DNA of 64,000 nucleotides from Zingiber officinale (lineage: Eukaryota; Streptophyta; Magnoliopsida; Zingiberales; Zingiberaceae), in the NCBI RefSeq assembly GCF_018446385.1, contig NC_056000.1, positions 49,570,722 through 49,634,721 on the forward strand, in the 5' to 3' direction. A model generated the notes under the pieces. It worked only from the letters and a program-made list of their open reading frames with translations. It was not told where the DNA came from and searched no databases. The position numbers were made by a program, and so were the translations under genes. How positions within the stretch are numbered: the first letter of the stretch is position 1; each line of letters opens with the position of its first letter. Positions 11,846 to 23,130 of the stretch are shown here, in pieces.

Positions 11846-12329
11846 TTATGCGCCCTAAAAGCCCGATAGAAAGGTTGGTGTGCACTATTTCATTAACATT
11901 TCTCTCCCACTCTCTTCATCAAGCTCAAAGATCATCATCGTCAATTCTTGAAGCTTCTTAGAGACAAGTGCTGCTACACTTCCAAGGTCAAAATGCGTTC
12001 TCAAATAAGAAGAAGAAGCTAGCTAGGGTTTTATTTGTGGAAATCTTGTAAGATTTCTATTGCACTAACTTTTCTTTTATTTTTGTTGTATTATGAACTT
12101 GTACGAGATTTCTCCACCTCCGAAGTATTTTCAAGAAGGAGTGTTTTGATGAGAGTGTGCTCGAGTGTGGACCCCTGGATTAGTCACCTCTTCTTGATGT
12201 AGATACCAAGTAAATTCTTGTGTTAGCATTGGAGGAGCTTAGCTTCGAGTTTTCTGCTATAAATCATCACCATCGAAGCGAAGTGAGCTATTCACTCCCC
12301 CTCCCCTCTAGCTCCGAAGTATCCCAACA

Positions 12330-12848
12330 GGAAGTTCGGCCAGACTTTTAGTAGACCGGTTATATATTATGATACTGAATATCTGATTATGAAGTGATAG
12401 AGTCAAGTCCCATAGGTTCGACTATCTCTATGATCGACCAGCTATATGTTGGGCCACTTGCTTTTGAAAACTGGGAAACAGAGCTCCACGAGACCCAATT
12501 GGTACTTTAGGTCGATCAACTTTATACTCAGGGCCTTGTTTCTGTAGGGATACCTGATCTCTCGAAGTTTGGTCGAGTTTTTTCAGAGATTTGCCTTGCA
12601 TACTCATTATGCGGAGATAAGGATATTGATCCCTGTAAATCTAATGAGCATTATAATCAACTGTATATAGTAAGGAGGATGAGTGCATGAATAGTGGGGG
12701 CTCACATACATGATTGGTTGTTTGATCGACACACTTCACCTTGAGTCGTACCCTCAGAGTGGGAGGTTGACTCCTCGCGACCTAGCTGGGTATATTCTCG
12801 AAAAGCCTTGTGGTCAGCTAGTCTTTTCTGAAACCCAGGCGGCTCATA
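12330..12848. other. Repeat-derived non-coding DNA
   Basis: This stretch has no convincing frame. Phrases such as GATCGACCAGCTATATG and TTTAGGTCGATCAAC recur at 14280-14850 and 17000-17600, so it is a relic of the same transposon type. I see no domain. Confidence 0.5.
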
Positions 12849-13079
12849 AGTGATTGGATATACACTAAGTGTCTTGGCATCGAAGTGAACCACTAGGTCC
12901 CTTAGGTTTAACCGGCTCTCAAGACGGACGTCCTTGGATTGAAGGCCTTAGCATTGGGAGAGGAGCAAAGCCCTGTTGACAGTGACCCTTTGATTGTCAC
13001 CTTCCCTTGACTTCGACCATCACCTCACTTTGACTTTGACTACCACATCATACCGGGTGAAGGGATATGCCCGATACGG

Positions 13080-13471
13080 TGTGTGCTAAAACATGTTTCA
13101 TAAACATACACGATAGAAGACTAAATGTAAATAAATCTAATTTATTACAACGCACACACCACACACATGCAAGATACAATCGCACAGACAAGATCATAAA
13201 ACAAAACAAAAATGAATAACAATTATTCTAGGCATACCTTACGGATGACCTGTAACGAGAAGGGCATCAATCGTAGCGACGTTGTCGAATCTCGGCTCTA
13301 TTCATATCACACCAAGCTCTTCAAGGCAACTCCTTGAGTACAAGCCTCTCCTTCAAAAGTTACTAGCCACGAGCGAAGAAGAGGAATTAAGAGGAAAAAG
13401 AGGAAGCAAAACAAGGAAGAGTTTCCTTGTTTTAGTGGCTCACAACAACAAGGAGAAGCCTCTCCTTGTTG

Positions 13472-13509
<38 letters not shown>

Positions 13510-14237
13510 AGGAGAGAAGAAAATTGGGTTAAGGGTTTCCAAAACCCTTACAAGTTAATAATGATCCCATGTGTTATTTTCTCTCTTAATCATATCTTTA
13601 TATAGCCCTCATTAATGAGTGGATTAAAAAGACCAAATCCAATCCATTATCTCTTAACCAAAAATTAGCTCATTAACCCCTTTGTTTGGTTCACAACTAA
13701 ACTAAGTTGGTTCATGACTAATCTAATTTGGTCTAACTCTTCTATTAGTGATGTAGCCCATCCACGCTTCCACTCTGACAAATATTTCCATATTTGTCTT
13801 ATGTATGGTCCAACCAAACATTTATCTCTTGATCTAAAAATCTTATTCTTTAACTCTTCTATGTATGTTTAACTTGTTTTATGTATGGTCCACGTTTTCT
13901 AAAAATCCTATCTCTTGATCCAAATATTTCTAAAAACCCTTGCCAGAATCCCACATCTGGATTTCAACTTGTCGGGAATCGAACATCCCATCTTGCCATA
14001 ATCCCACATCTAGACTTCAACCTGCTAGGAATCGAACATCCCGTTTTGCCAAAATCCTACATCTGGACTTCAACCAATCGGGAATCGAACATCCCGACTT
14101 GTCGAAATTATACATTTGGACTTCAACCAATCAGGCTGCATACTCAATAACAAGGTTAGATTATGACAACACCTAACTTAACTCACTTATCATTCATCAA
14201 AATCTAAGTTAGACCGTTAGTGCAAATTGCACCAACA
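13080..14237 (-). mobile_element. Degenerate LTR of the GCACCAACA family inside X1
   Basis: The right end, GTTAGACCGTTAGTGCAAAT then TGCACCAACA, matches the ends of the 10058-11167 LTR. A minisatellite of about 55 bp units (ATCGAACATCCCGACTTG, TCTGGACTTCAACC) fills 13945-14130. The left end is less certain: TGTGTGCTAAAAC differs from the family's TGTTGGATC, and no target-site duplication was found. Confidence 0.6.
13474..13512. repeat. (GA)n microsatellite
   Basis: A run of GA dinucleotides followed by G7. The same place in the second copy (16216-16248) is instead an 18-G run followed by four GA units. Confidence 0.9.
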
Positions 14238-15381
14238 AATTGTATATCTGTCCTTCCCTTTAAGCCGCTCGATTATGCGTTGGGCGGTACTGGGGATTTG
14301 TTCTGGAAGTAATATGGAGTTAAATCCCCTAGATTTGGTCGGTTCTTTAGCCAACTAGCCATATACCGAGATATTTGTCTCAAAGAATTAAATAAAGCAT
14401 TGAGTTTCAGAAAATTTAATCGGTACTTTAAGCCGATCACCCAAATGAGAAAAGACTTGCTTTTGAAGTGATAACATGAGATTTGGAATTATTGCTGAGT
14501 TTATAAAAAGAGTTGTTTTACACTTATCTTCTATACATATAAGAGACAGGCGTGCTGAGCTATATACATCTGAACAGAGTTATTACTGACCGGCTATATG
14601 AAGGAGGACTGACATGTGAGAAAGCTCCTATGATCAACTGACAATGGAGTTGACCGGTTATATGCTGAAAGACTCGTACTAAATGTGGGAAGTTGGATTA
14701 TCTTACTCCGACCGACCTTATGATCGGTCGGATTTATGGTAGGTCAGATATTTCGATCGGTTATCGAATGATCGAATATGCAATAGATGTCTTAACATAG
14801 GAATGGAGCGCTAAGTACCCTAGGTTCGACTGGTTCATAGGTCGGATGCCCTTGTACTAAAGGCCTTAATGCTGGGAGAAAAATAAAATCCTGTGGAGAA
14901 TGATACATTAGATGTCACGTCTTCTTGACTTTGACTATCATGCTACCTTAACTTTGATTGACATATCATACTTGGATCCGCCTTTAACATCCTGTATCAC
15001 TTATCACAAGGAAGATGGCGGCGGTACTTCAGATGGACAGGCAAGTTAGAAATAACATGGTCTCTCATAATGAAGTTGGATATGATGAAGTATTGGAGCC
15101 TTTTGCTCAGTGCTTTATTTTATTTTTGCTTGTTCGGTTAACTTATTTTAAATATTGATGAAAGATAATTTTGAACATAAATTGTGTCCCCATCAAGATA
15201 TTATTTGCTTTGGCGCAACCCTTTGTTTCACACATTGTTCAATAACCTATCAAACATTTTTCATAATCAAAAGGGTTCCACAAGCACTGCCTTAACATAA
15301 ATATTAATGTCTAATTGACTTTTTTTCATTTATGTAATCCTGACCAAAGTAAAATGTTTACATCAAAAATCTGAATCGTTC
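14238..15381. other. Repeat-derived DNA and PI4K 3' flank (X1 copy)
   Basis: 14238-15000 is a non-coding relic with repeated ATCGGTCGGATTTATGG-like phrases. 15000-15420 is AT-rich and duplicates the 3' flank of the PI4K gene (17740-18153). No coding sequence was recognised. Confidence 0.55.
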
Positions 15382-15420
15382 ATGTCAACATATATCAGAG
15401 TTCTGTTGTGTACCTCCTGC

Positions 15421-15617
15421 TCAAAAATTGCAAGAGGTGCCCAGCCTTGGCTTCTGCTTTTGAGCAGCCAAAGTTTTGCGAGCATCGAGAGCAAACGGCA
15501 ACAGGTCCTGGAAGTGCTCGAGGAAATCCTGCCATTCTTCTCCCCCCATGTCAGCCAGCCTCACATCGCTTATATCTGTGCCACTGCTCCCCTCGCGCTC
15601 ATCGATTGGCTTTCCAG
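15421..15617 (-). pseudogene. 3' fragment of the PI4K gamma gene created by tandem duplication
   Basis: On the minus strand the frame ends at the same stop as the intact gene (15421) and reads KPIDEREGSSGTDISDVRLA and on to KQKPRLGTSCNF. It differs from the intact gene by a few substitutions, such as EREGSS for EHEGNS and PFALD for PIALD. It covers only the C-terminal tail: the kinase domain is absent and the sequence upstream of the break is transposon DNA. It is therefore not a functional kinase. The fragment has stayed open, which fits a fairly recent copy. Confidence 0.9.
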
Positions 15618-15846
15618 TGATCGGATATACACTAAGTGTCTTGGCATCGAAGTGAAACACTAGGTCCCTTGGGTTTAACCGGCTCTCAAGACGGATGTCC
15701 TTGGATTGAAGGCCTTAGCATTGGGCGAGGAGCAAAGTCCTGTTGAGGGTGACCCTTTGATTATCACCTTCCCTTGACTTCGATCATCACCTCACTTTGA
15801 CTTTGATTACCACGTCATACCGGGTGAAGGGATATGCCTGATACGG

Positions 15847-16968
15847 TGTGTGCTAAAACACGTTTCATAAACATACACAGTAGAAGACTAAATGTAAATA
15901 AATCTAATTTATTACAACACACACACCACACACATGCAAGATACAATCGCACAGACAAGATCATAAAACAAAACAAAAATGAATAACAATTATTCTAGGT
16001 ATACCTTACGGATGACCTGTAACGAGAAGGCATCAATCGTAGCGACGTTGTCGAATCTCAGCTCTATTCATATCCACACCAAGCTCTTCAAGGCAACTCC
16101 TTGAGTACAAGCCTCTCCTTCAGAAGTTACTAGCCATGAGCGAAGAAGAGGAAGCAAAACAAGGAAGAGTTTCCTTGTTTTAGTGGCTCACAACAACAAG
16201 GAGAAGCCTCTCCTTGGGTGGGGGGGGGGGGGGGGGGAGAGAGAGAGAAGAAAATTGGGTTAAGGGTTTCCAAAACCCTTACAGGTTAATAATGATCTCA
16301 TGTGTTATTTTCTCTCTTAATCATATCTTTATATAGCCCTCATTAATGAGTGGATTAAAAAGATCAAATCCAATCCATTATCCCTTAACCAAAAATTAGC
16401 TCATTAACCCCTTTGTTTGGTTCAAAACTAAATCAAGTTGGTTCATGACTAATCTAATTTGGTCTAACTCTTCTATTAGTGATGTAGCTCATCCACGCTT
16501 CCACTCTGACAAATATTTCCATATTTGTCTTATGTATGATCCAACCAAACATTTATCTCTTGATTTAAAAATCTTATTCTTTAACTCTTCTATGTATGTT
16601 TAACTTGTTTTATGTATGGTCCACCTTTTCTAAAAATCCTATCTCTTGATCCAAATATTTCTAAAAATCCTTGCCAGAATTCCACATCTGGACTTCAACC
16701 TGCCGGGAATCGAACATCCCATCTTGCCATAATCCCACATCTAGACTTCAACCTGCTAGGAATCGAACATCCCGTTTTGCCAAAATCCTACATCTGGACT
16801 TCAACCAATCGGGAATCGAACATCCCGACTTGCCGAAATTATACATTCGGACTTCAACCAAGCAGGCTGCATACTCAATAACAAGGTTAGATTATGACAA
16901 CACCCAACTTAACTCACTTATCATTCATCAAAACCTGAGTTAGACCGTTAGTACAAATTGCACCAACA
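15847..16968 (-). mobile_element. Degenerate LTR of the GCACCAACA family inside X2
   Basis: Second copy of the LTR at 13080-14237, ending ACAAATTGCACCAACA. Since both units have it at the same place, it was inserted before the tandem duplication. Confidence 0.6.
16220..16237. repeat. 18-G homopolymer
   Basis: An uninterrupted run of 18 G followed by AGAGAGAGAG. It equals in length the run at 8492-8509. It could form a G-quadruplex or be a sequencing length error. Confidence 0.9.
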
Positions 16969-18153
16969 AATTGTATATCTGTCCTTCCCTTTAAGCCGCT
17001 CAATTATGCGCTGGGCGGTACTGGGGATTTGTTCTGGAAGTAATATGGAGTTAAATCCCCTAGATTTGGTCGGTTCTTTAGTCGACCAGCCATATACCGA
17101 GATATTTGCCTCAAAGAATTAAATAGAGCATTGAGCTTCAGAAAATTTAATCGGTACTTTAAGTCGATCACCCAAATGAGCAAAGACTTGCTTTTGAAGT
17201 GATAACATGAGATCTGGAATTCTGGTTGAATTTATAAAAAGAGTTGTTTTACACTTATCTTCTATACATATAAGAGACGGGCGTGCTGAGCTATATACAT
17301 CTGAACAGAGTTATTATTGACCGACCATATGAAGGAGGACTGACATGTGAGAAAGCTCCTATGATCGACTGACAATGGAGTTGACTGGTTATATGCTGAA
17401 AGACTCGTACTAAATGTGGGAAGTTGGATTATCTTACTCCGGCCGACCTTATGATCGGTCAGATTTATGGTAGGTCAAATATTTCGATCGGTTATCGAAT
17501 GATCGAATATGCAATAGATGTCTTAGCATAGGAATGGAGCACTAAATACCCTAGGTTCGACTGATTCATAGGTCGGATGTCCTTGTACTAAAGGCCTTAA
17601 TGCTGGGAGAAAAATAAAGTCCTGTGGAGAATGATACATTGGATGCCACGTCTTCTTGATTTTGACTATCACGCTACCTTAACTTTAATTGACATATCAT
17701 ACTTGGATCCGCCTTTAACATCCTGTATCACTTATCACAAGGAAGATGGCGGCGGTACTTCAGATGGACAGGCAAGTTAGAAATAACATGGTCTCTCGTA
17801 ATGAAGTTGGATATGATGAAGTATTGGAGCCTTTTGCTCAGTGCTTTATTTTATTTTTGCTTGTTCGGTTAACTTATTTTAAATATTGATGAAAGATAAT
17901 TTTGAACATAAATTGTGTCCCCATCAAGATATTATTTGCTTTGGCGCAAACCCTTTCTTTCACTCATTGTTCAATAATCTATCAAACATTTTTCATAATC
18001 AAAATGGTTCCACAAGCACTGGCTTAACATAAATATTAATGTCTAATTCACTTTTTTCTCATTTATGTAATCCTGACCAAAGTAAAATATTTACATCAAA
18101 AATCTGAGTCGTTCATGTTAACATATATCAGAGTTCTGTTGTGTACCTCCTGC

Positions 18154-19758
18154 TCAAAAATTGCAAGAGGTGCCCAGCCTTGGCTTCTGCTTTTGAGCAG
18201 CCAAAGTTTTGCGAGCATCGAGAGCAATCGGCAACAGGTCCTGGAAGTGCTCGAGGAAATCCTGCCATTCTTCTCCACCCATGTCAGCCAGCCTCACATC
18301 GCTTATATCTGTGCCACTGTTCCCCTCGTGCTCATCGATTGGCTTTCCATTAACAGCATTCTTGCTCTGTTTTTTTACACGGAACCAGTTGGTCTTCGGA
18401 GGTGCAGAAGAGTTGGCACCCAATGGGAAGTCATCCTGCTCATCAGAGGAGAGTGCTTTCGCATCTGCCGTGGTGCTTTCTTCATTCTCCTCGTGGCTAT
18501 CCTCCACCAACGTTGACAAACCTGGACTATATTCCATGTGAAACTGGAAGTCTTCTTCCAACTCTTGGACCGTGGCTTTTGGAGAAAAAAATGCCGCTCC
18601 ATCAGTAGCTTGCCGCCATGCCTTCACACAGACGCCCTCAAACTCACTGATCAGCCCTTCTTGCAATACGCTGAAGTCTCTGCTCATCATCTCGCCGATG
18701 TCAGATAGGCAGAGCCCAAAAGCTGCTGCTTGCTTGAGGAAAATCGTGCACAAGACCAGAACTCGGAGGCAGGCTTCTCGAATCATCGGAAGCTCCCTCC
18801 GAAGCATCTCACAGTCTTTCACTGGATCGAGATCGGATATATACTCTAACTCATCCTCAGAAAACGGAATCGATGCCTGTGGCCAGTTGATCCACTCGAA
18901 ATAGGGATCCTCCAAGCCCTCTGGCAAGGAAAGACCATGATCTATGGGGATAAGTTGTGTTCTTTCTCCAAACCTGCCAACCCCATCCTCGACCTTCCTC
19001 ACCAGCAAATTTCCAGCATGCCTGTCTGTGTTGAAGATCCTGACGTCGAGTATCCCAATTCTGTGTACCGCCGCAACGGGAAAGGTGGACGATCCATACT
19101 CGCTGGCATCGAAATCGTGGGGAACGAACTGCTGGAGCGAAGCAATCTTTCTGAGAAGTTTTGGCTTCCTGCCATCATTGACACGAAACGCCGAGTGTAT
19201 GATCTTCACAAGCGCCGTCGGAGGAACATTTGCGAAGTTTTCGTTATCCAAAAGGTAAGCAGCGACCTCCCTGAAGTTCATCTCGCCGATGCGCACAGAG
19301 TTTTTGATACCTGGCTGGCCGATGGTTTTCCCAACAAAACCTTTTGGGTTGTTGGGTGCAAATGGCTCCTCATCAGCTGGCTTCAAAACTGCAACCCTAT
19401 CACCGGACTTATTCCTGCAGACGTAGACACCTCCACTCCCTCTTTCCACGGGTGTGGGCGTTGCGCCGTTTTTGATACCTTTCGCCACATCCTTGACCAG
19501 CTCTTTCACTCTAGCGTCGTCGTTGTCCGCACAGACCAATATCTCAATCGGCCAGGTTGAGTTGTTTTGCAGGAGATCCGGTAAGGTCAGGCGGAAGGGT
19601 TTAGTAGTTAAACCCCTGCGCCATGAATTCTGCAGGAGAGGCAAATGATCGCCTACAGAGCTTGAGGTCTTGAGGTCGATTTGAGGTTTTCTCTTCACGG
19701 TTCGGTCTTGCTGGTCCGATTCAAGGCCAGGCATACGCATCGCACTCGGACGAGACAT
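18154..19758 (-). CDS. PI4KG: Type II phosphatidylinositol 4-kinase gamma (PI3/PI4-kinase fold, no ubiquitin-like domain)
   Basis: A single-exon frame of 534 residues starts with ATG at 19758 and ends with TGA at 18154. The catalytic domain spans about residues 95-390. Visible motifs are the glycine loop GSGGVYV (107-113), the ATP lysine in VAVLKP (K126) followed by DEEPFAPNNPKGFVGK, the catalytic loop NTDRHAGN (243-250, D245) and the metal-binding IDHG (272-275). The family is expected to phosphorylate phosphatidylinositol at D4. Several plant members have been reported to act as protein kinases and lipid kinase activity is not shown for all, so the substrate is open. Ubiquitin-like repeats at the N-terminus are missing, as in the PI4K gamma 1/2/8 subgroup. 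The acidic, variable tail (residues 415-534) is shared by the 15421-15617 fragment. The last 66 codons and 3' flank sit in the tandem duplication. Confidence 0.95.
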   Translation of the reverse strand: MSRPSAMRMPGLESDQQDRTVKRKPQIDLKTSSSVGDHLPLLQNSWRRGLTTKPFRLTLPDLLQNNSTWPIEILVCADNDDARVKELVKDVAKGIKNGATPTPVERGSGGVYVCRNKSGDRVAVLKPADEEPFAPNNPKGFVGKTIGQPGIKNSVRIGEMNFREVAAYLLDNENFANVPPTALVKIIHSAFRVNDGRKPKLLRKIASLQQFVPHDFDASEYGSSTFPVAAVHRIGILDVRIFNTDRHAGNLLVRKVEDGVGRFGERTQLIPIDHGLSLPEGLEDPYFEWINWPQASIPFSEDELEYISDLDPVKDCEMLRRELPMIREACLRVLVLCTIFLKQAAAFGLCLSDIGEMMSRDFSVLQEGLISEFEGVCVKAWRQATDGAAFFSPKATVQELEEDFQFHMEYSPGLSTLVEDSHEENEESTTADAKALSSDEQDDFPLGANSSAPPKTNWFRVKKQSKNAVNGKPIDEHEGNSGTDISDVRLADMGGEEWQDFLEHFQDLLPIALDARKTLAAQKQKPRLGTSCNF

Positions 19759-20190
19759 TTGGAAACGGAATGACGAAGACGCGGTGGAAGTTGACTTATA
19801 TTCTCCGTGTGCACGCCAAACGCAGCGGCTGGCGTGGCTACGGCTACGGCTAGGGAAGGCTGCAGAGCAGCAACGTTCATCAATTGCAGGGAAGCTGCTC
19901 GCGTTGCACGAAGAACAGCCAGAAAAGAGAAATCTTGTAGCAGCAACAAGTACTGCTAAGAAGGTCCTTTATGACTGGAATTGCCAAAGGCAGCAAGAGA
20001 TCGTAAATCGCCAGACATAAACCACAAATCTGAACTTATAATTACAGGTTAAATCGATCGGCTATCGAGTTACAAAACTTCTAGTGCAAAAAAGCGAATT
20101 TCTTCGACGTGAAGACTTGAATGTTAGACCGGAAAGAAAGTTAGTGAAAAATCATTATCTACTTTTCTCAATATATACTATAGTATCCAA
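19759..20190 (-). promoter_or_regulatory. Putative 5' leader and promoter of the PI4K gene
   Basis: The 200 bp upstream of the ATG is CT-rich and GC-moderate on the minus strand, as plant leaders often are. A TATA-like CTATAGTATATATTGAG lies on the minus strand at about 20171-20187. The transcription start is not determined. Confidence 0.35.
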
Positions 20191-23130
20191 CAAATGCACA
20201 TCTAATTGTTGAAACGATTGATTACTCAATTGAAAATTTGAAGATAATTGTTGATCTGACAAAACTAATCTTAGTAAAAGGTAATCACGCTATGATTATA
20301 TGAAGAGAGATAAATTATAGAATCAACTTATAGTCCACCATTAATGATTAGGAGATGGGAAGAGTTTTTTTTTCCGAGGACATATCTCTGTCGGAAATTT
20401 ATCCCTACCCTATCATAGTATATCTACTGTCCTCTAACCAATTGGATACCCAAAATTAAGCAGCAATCGTTATATGACCTACAGGACATAGTTATTAGTC
20501 AACTAAGGTAGTCATTGCCATAATGAATACTACATTAATCAGGGAAACAATTGATTAATGTTGAATCCAATCCACTGATCAACAACATAATTACATAGGA
20601 AAAGGTGAAGCTAAAGATGTGCATTTAAAGGCTAACGTTAATGCTTATTAATATGATCTTTTGAGCTCTTTCTTGTACTCATAATCTTAATCTTCTAAAC
20701 TTTCCTTTGCGTTAATCTTGTAAAAAAAAATATTGTAAAAAGCTTCTGCACCTTCAAAAGGATTTCAAAAAAGACAATATCAATGGATTTTCATGAGTGA
20801 CTCCTCAAAGAGTTATAAGATATGCAGTAGGAACATGAGTTATAAATCATATTACATTGACGTCTTGGCATTTACTTTTTTATTTTATTTGTTTTCACTA
20901 TGTTAATAATTTTTAATTGAGTTTGCTAAGACATTAGCAAGAATAATAGCACATTTACAAGTCAAATGTAGCCATCCGTCACTTTCCCTTGTGGTCCTAG
21001 CAATATTTATCATAATCATAAGCTTTTAATCAGGCATATTAATATAAAAAATAAATAACAGGATAAATAGAGAATAATTATTTTACACTTAAATAATATT
21101 GTTGTGGTGCAATAATCTTCATTGGTAATTATGACTTAAATGCTAAAAACATACTGTTAAAATATGTATAAAAAGCAGATTATGAAAACTTAAATATTAT
21201 TTTGAACCATGAACTATGAGAGATCAGGCGGTATCATACAATTTATTAAACTAAATCAATTATGAGCAAATTTATTTGTACAACAAATTAGTTTGAGTAA
21301 TCATAGAACCAATTTCACAATGCTCAAGTCAAATCACTTTTAAACCAAAAAAAAAAAAAAAAATCCTTTACTATATCTTTTCCCACCCATCACTTTACCA
21401 TCTCTAAATCAATAACATTCATAACATCATAAGAACAATTTAATCAAAGGAAAGAGATGGAAAAGAGTCTACCAAATATACAGCAAAACCAATTTCCCTT
21501 GTCTTTGTTCACTCTACAAAACTTTGCATCACTGATAATGATCAGGGAAAAGCACGAGTTCTCAGAATAAATAGAGGATTTCAGCAAGGGACTAAGTTAC
21601 ACTAATCCATTTTCTAATGTTCTAATCCAGACAAGTAATTTAATCTCCTTCAAAATTCAATCAAGCGTTACCTAAATGATTGTTGAAAATTTCGAATTCG
21701 ATGTTTATTTTATGCAAGTAGACTATTTCTTTCTTTAGTATAGTTGCCTTTTCTTGTTTGTTTATTTGGAAGGAAGTAATGGATAAGATTAGCAATAAAC
21801 GAGAGGGGGTTTATGTTCTTTCTTTCACCCACATCCAGCTTATTTACTTGGATGGAATTGAGCCAATTGTATTAAATAGAGAGTCGCCAATTTGAGAAAG
21901 GACAATGTGTTGGCTTATTCTTGTGTTTTTATTTGAAGAGAAAGAGAAAATAAGTGAATTTATTGCTTCTCTTGTAATTGCAACTGAAGAGAAATGAGGA
22001 AGGAATTTAATTTTATTTGATTTCTTCATTTTATTATCTTCCAAATCGGATGAAAAATAAATATAATTTTTTGGTAGAATAAAAAACAAAACGGGGGAAT
22101 TTAAAGTTATTTTTATGGCAAATAGTGCTACACATATAAATTATGAATATGTGTGTATCAAAATGATCCATTACATTAAGAATAATAAGAAATTTACAAC
22201 ACATTTTAAAATATAGTATGAAAGCTAAATTTGTAAATGCAATTTACTTGCAGTTATCCATTATATAAATAATAATGGGAAAATTAGACAATAAAATAAA
22301 AAATGGGACATAAAAAAGAAGTATTAATTTATGTACCAAAGATGTATGAATTGCAAATAGTGTTTATTTATGATATCCATTTGCATTTAAAAAAAAATCC
22401 ACACATTAAATATGTAGATATCTACTGAATATTAAAGTTTTTTAAGGAATTGTATCTTTGGTTTTTTGGAACTATGTAAATTTTTGAAAATTACATTTAG
22501 TTAGAAATTCAAATTGATTTGTTGGAGCTATATTAATATTAATTAACTTCTTAATTTTTAGTCTTATAATTTCAATGAAAAAATGGATTATACATTCTTT
22601 GTTTTTTTACTGTTAATTAGTGCTTGAAGCTAAACCTTAGATAGGACCACCTTACATTCCCAAGTAAGCAAATCATTTGAGCACTTAGAGAACATATTAG
22701 AGAGTCATTATTAAAATTTTAATCATAAGACACTGAAAAAAATTAATGCAATTGATGATTAGTAAACTACCAAACAAAAACGCTTTAAGGTTTAAGATTG
22801 ATTAGAATCAGGACAGGGAAAACTAATGTACATTTATGGAAGCTGTAACCATCAACCCGAATTCAAGCAAATAACGAAAATTTTATTCTGGTCTACTTCA
22901 GTTACACTGCACTTGAGGAAATGATCAAAGATTGAAGCAGCTACAAATAATCTGCTGAGGAACACACTAATCTACAACCATTTTTGAACTTCTATAGCAT
23001 ACATGCAACAAAAGAATAAAGAATGTCTATTTTCTGTAAATGCAAAAGAATATAACTTTTCTATCTGGATCAGTATGAAAAAGAATGTAAGTATCTGATA
23101 TGTGAGTTTTCGACATGAGAAAGAACAAAT
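20191..23130. other. AT-rich intergenic DNA between PI4K and SCL28
   Basis: No coding frame with family features, no LTR and no clear repeat was seen. The right end, about 22850-23130, should contain the SCL28 3' UTR and polyadenylation region, since that gene runs leftward. Confidence 0.5.

Larger units (their letters stand above)
8357..12329 (+). mobile_element. LTR of a second, palindrome-bearing family (plus orientation), interrupted by two solo LTRs
   Basis: The family 3' end is seen at 12275-12329: GAGCTATTCACTCCCCCTCC, then CCAACA. The host sequence resumes after each insertion: 8357-8463, 9944-10057 and 11168-12329 all carry the same minisatellite (TCCTGGTGAGTGAAGCCAGG-like, about 28-50 bp units). 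The upstream start is hidden by the Copia insertion ending at 8356. No primer binding site follows 12329, so this looks like a solo LTR. The following five bases are GGAAG; the left target copy is not visible. Confidence 0.7.
12849..15617. repeat. Tandem duplication unit X1 (2.77 kb)
   Basis: It starts GTGATTGGATATACACTAAG and matches 15618-18349 throughout, roughly 97 % by eye. It includes an LTR (13080-14237), repeat-derived DNA and, at its right end, a copy of the last 66 codons of the PI4K gene. The join to X2 falls inside that coding sequence (TTTCCAG then TGATCGG). Confidence 0.88.
15618..18349. repeat. Tandem duplication unit X2 (2.73 kb), overlapping the PI4K 3' end
   Basis: Starts GTGATCGGATATACACTAAG and continues to TTGGCTTTCCA, where it leaves the homology inside the intact PI4K coding region. 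Left and right parts correspond one to one with 12849-15617. Confidence 0.88.

Noticed and set aside
18937-19560. 207-codon open frame antisense to the PI4K gene
   Set aside because: It lies fully inside the PI4K coding region on the other strand and its residues show no family features; it is a shadow of the conserved kinase sequence.
19695-19949. Upstream ORF overlapping the PI4K start
   Set aside because: It starts with TTG and has no independent support.
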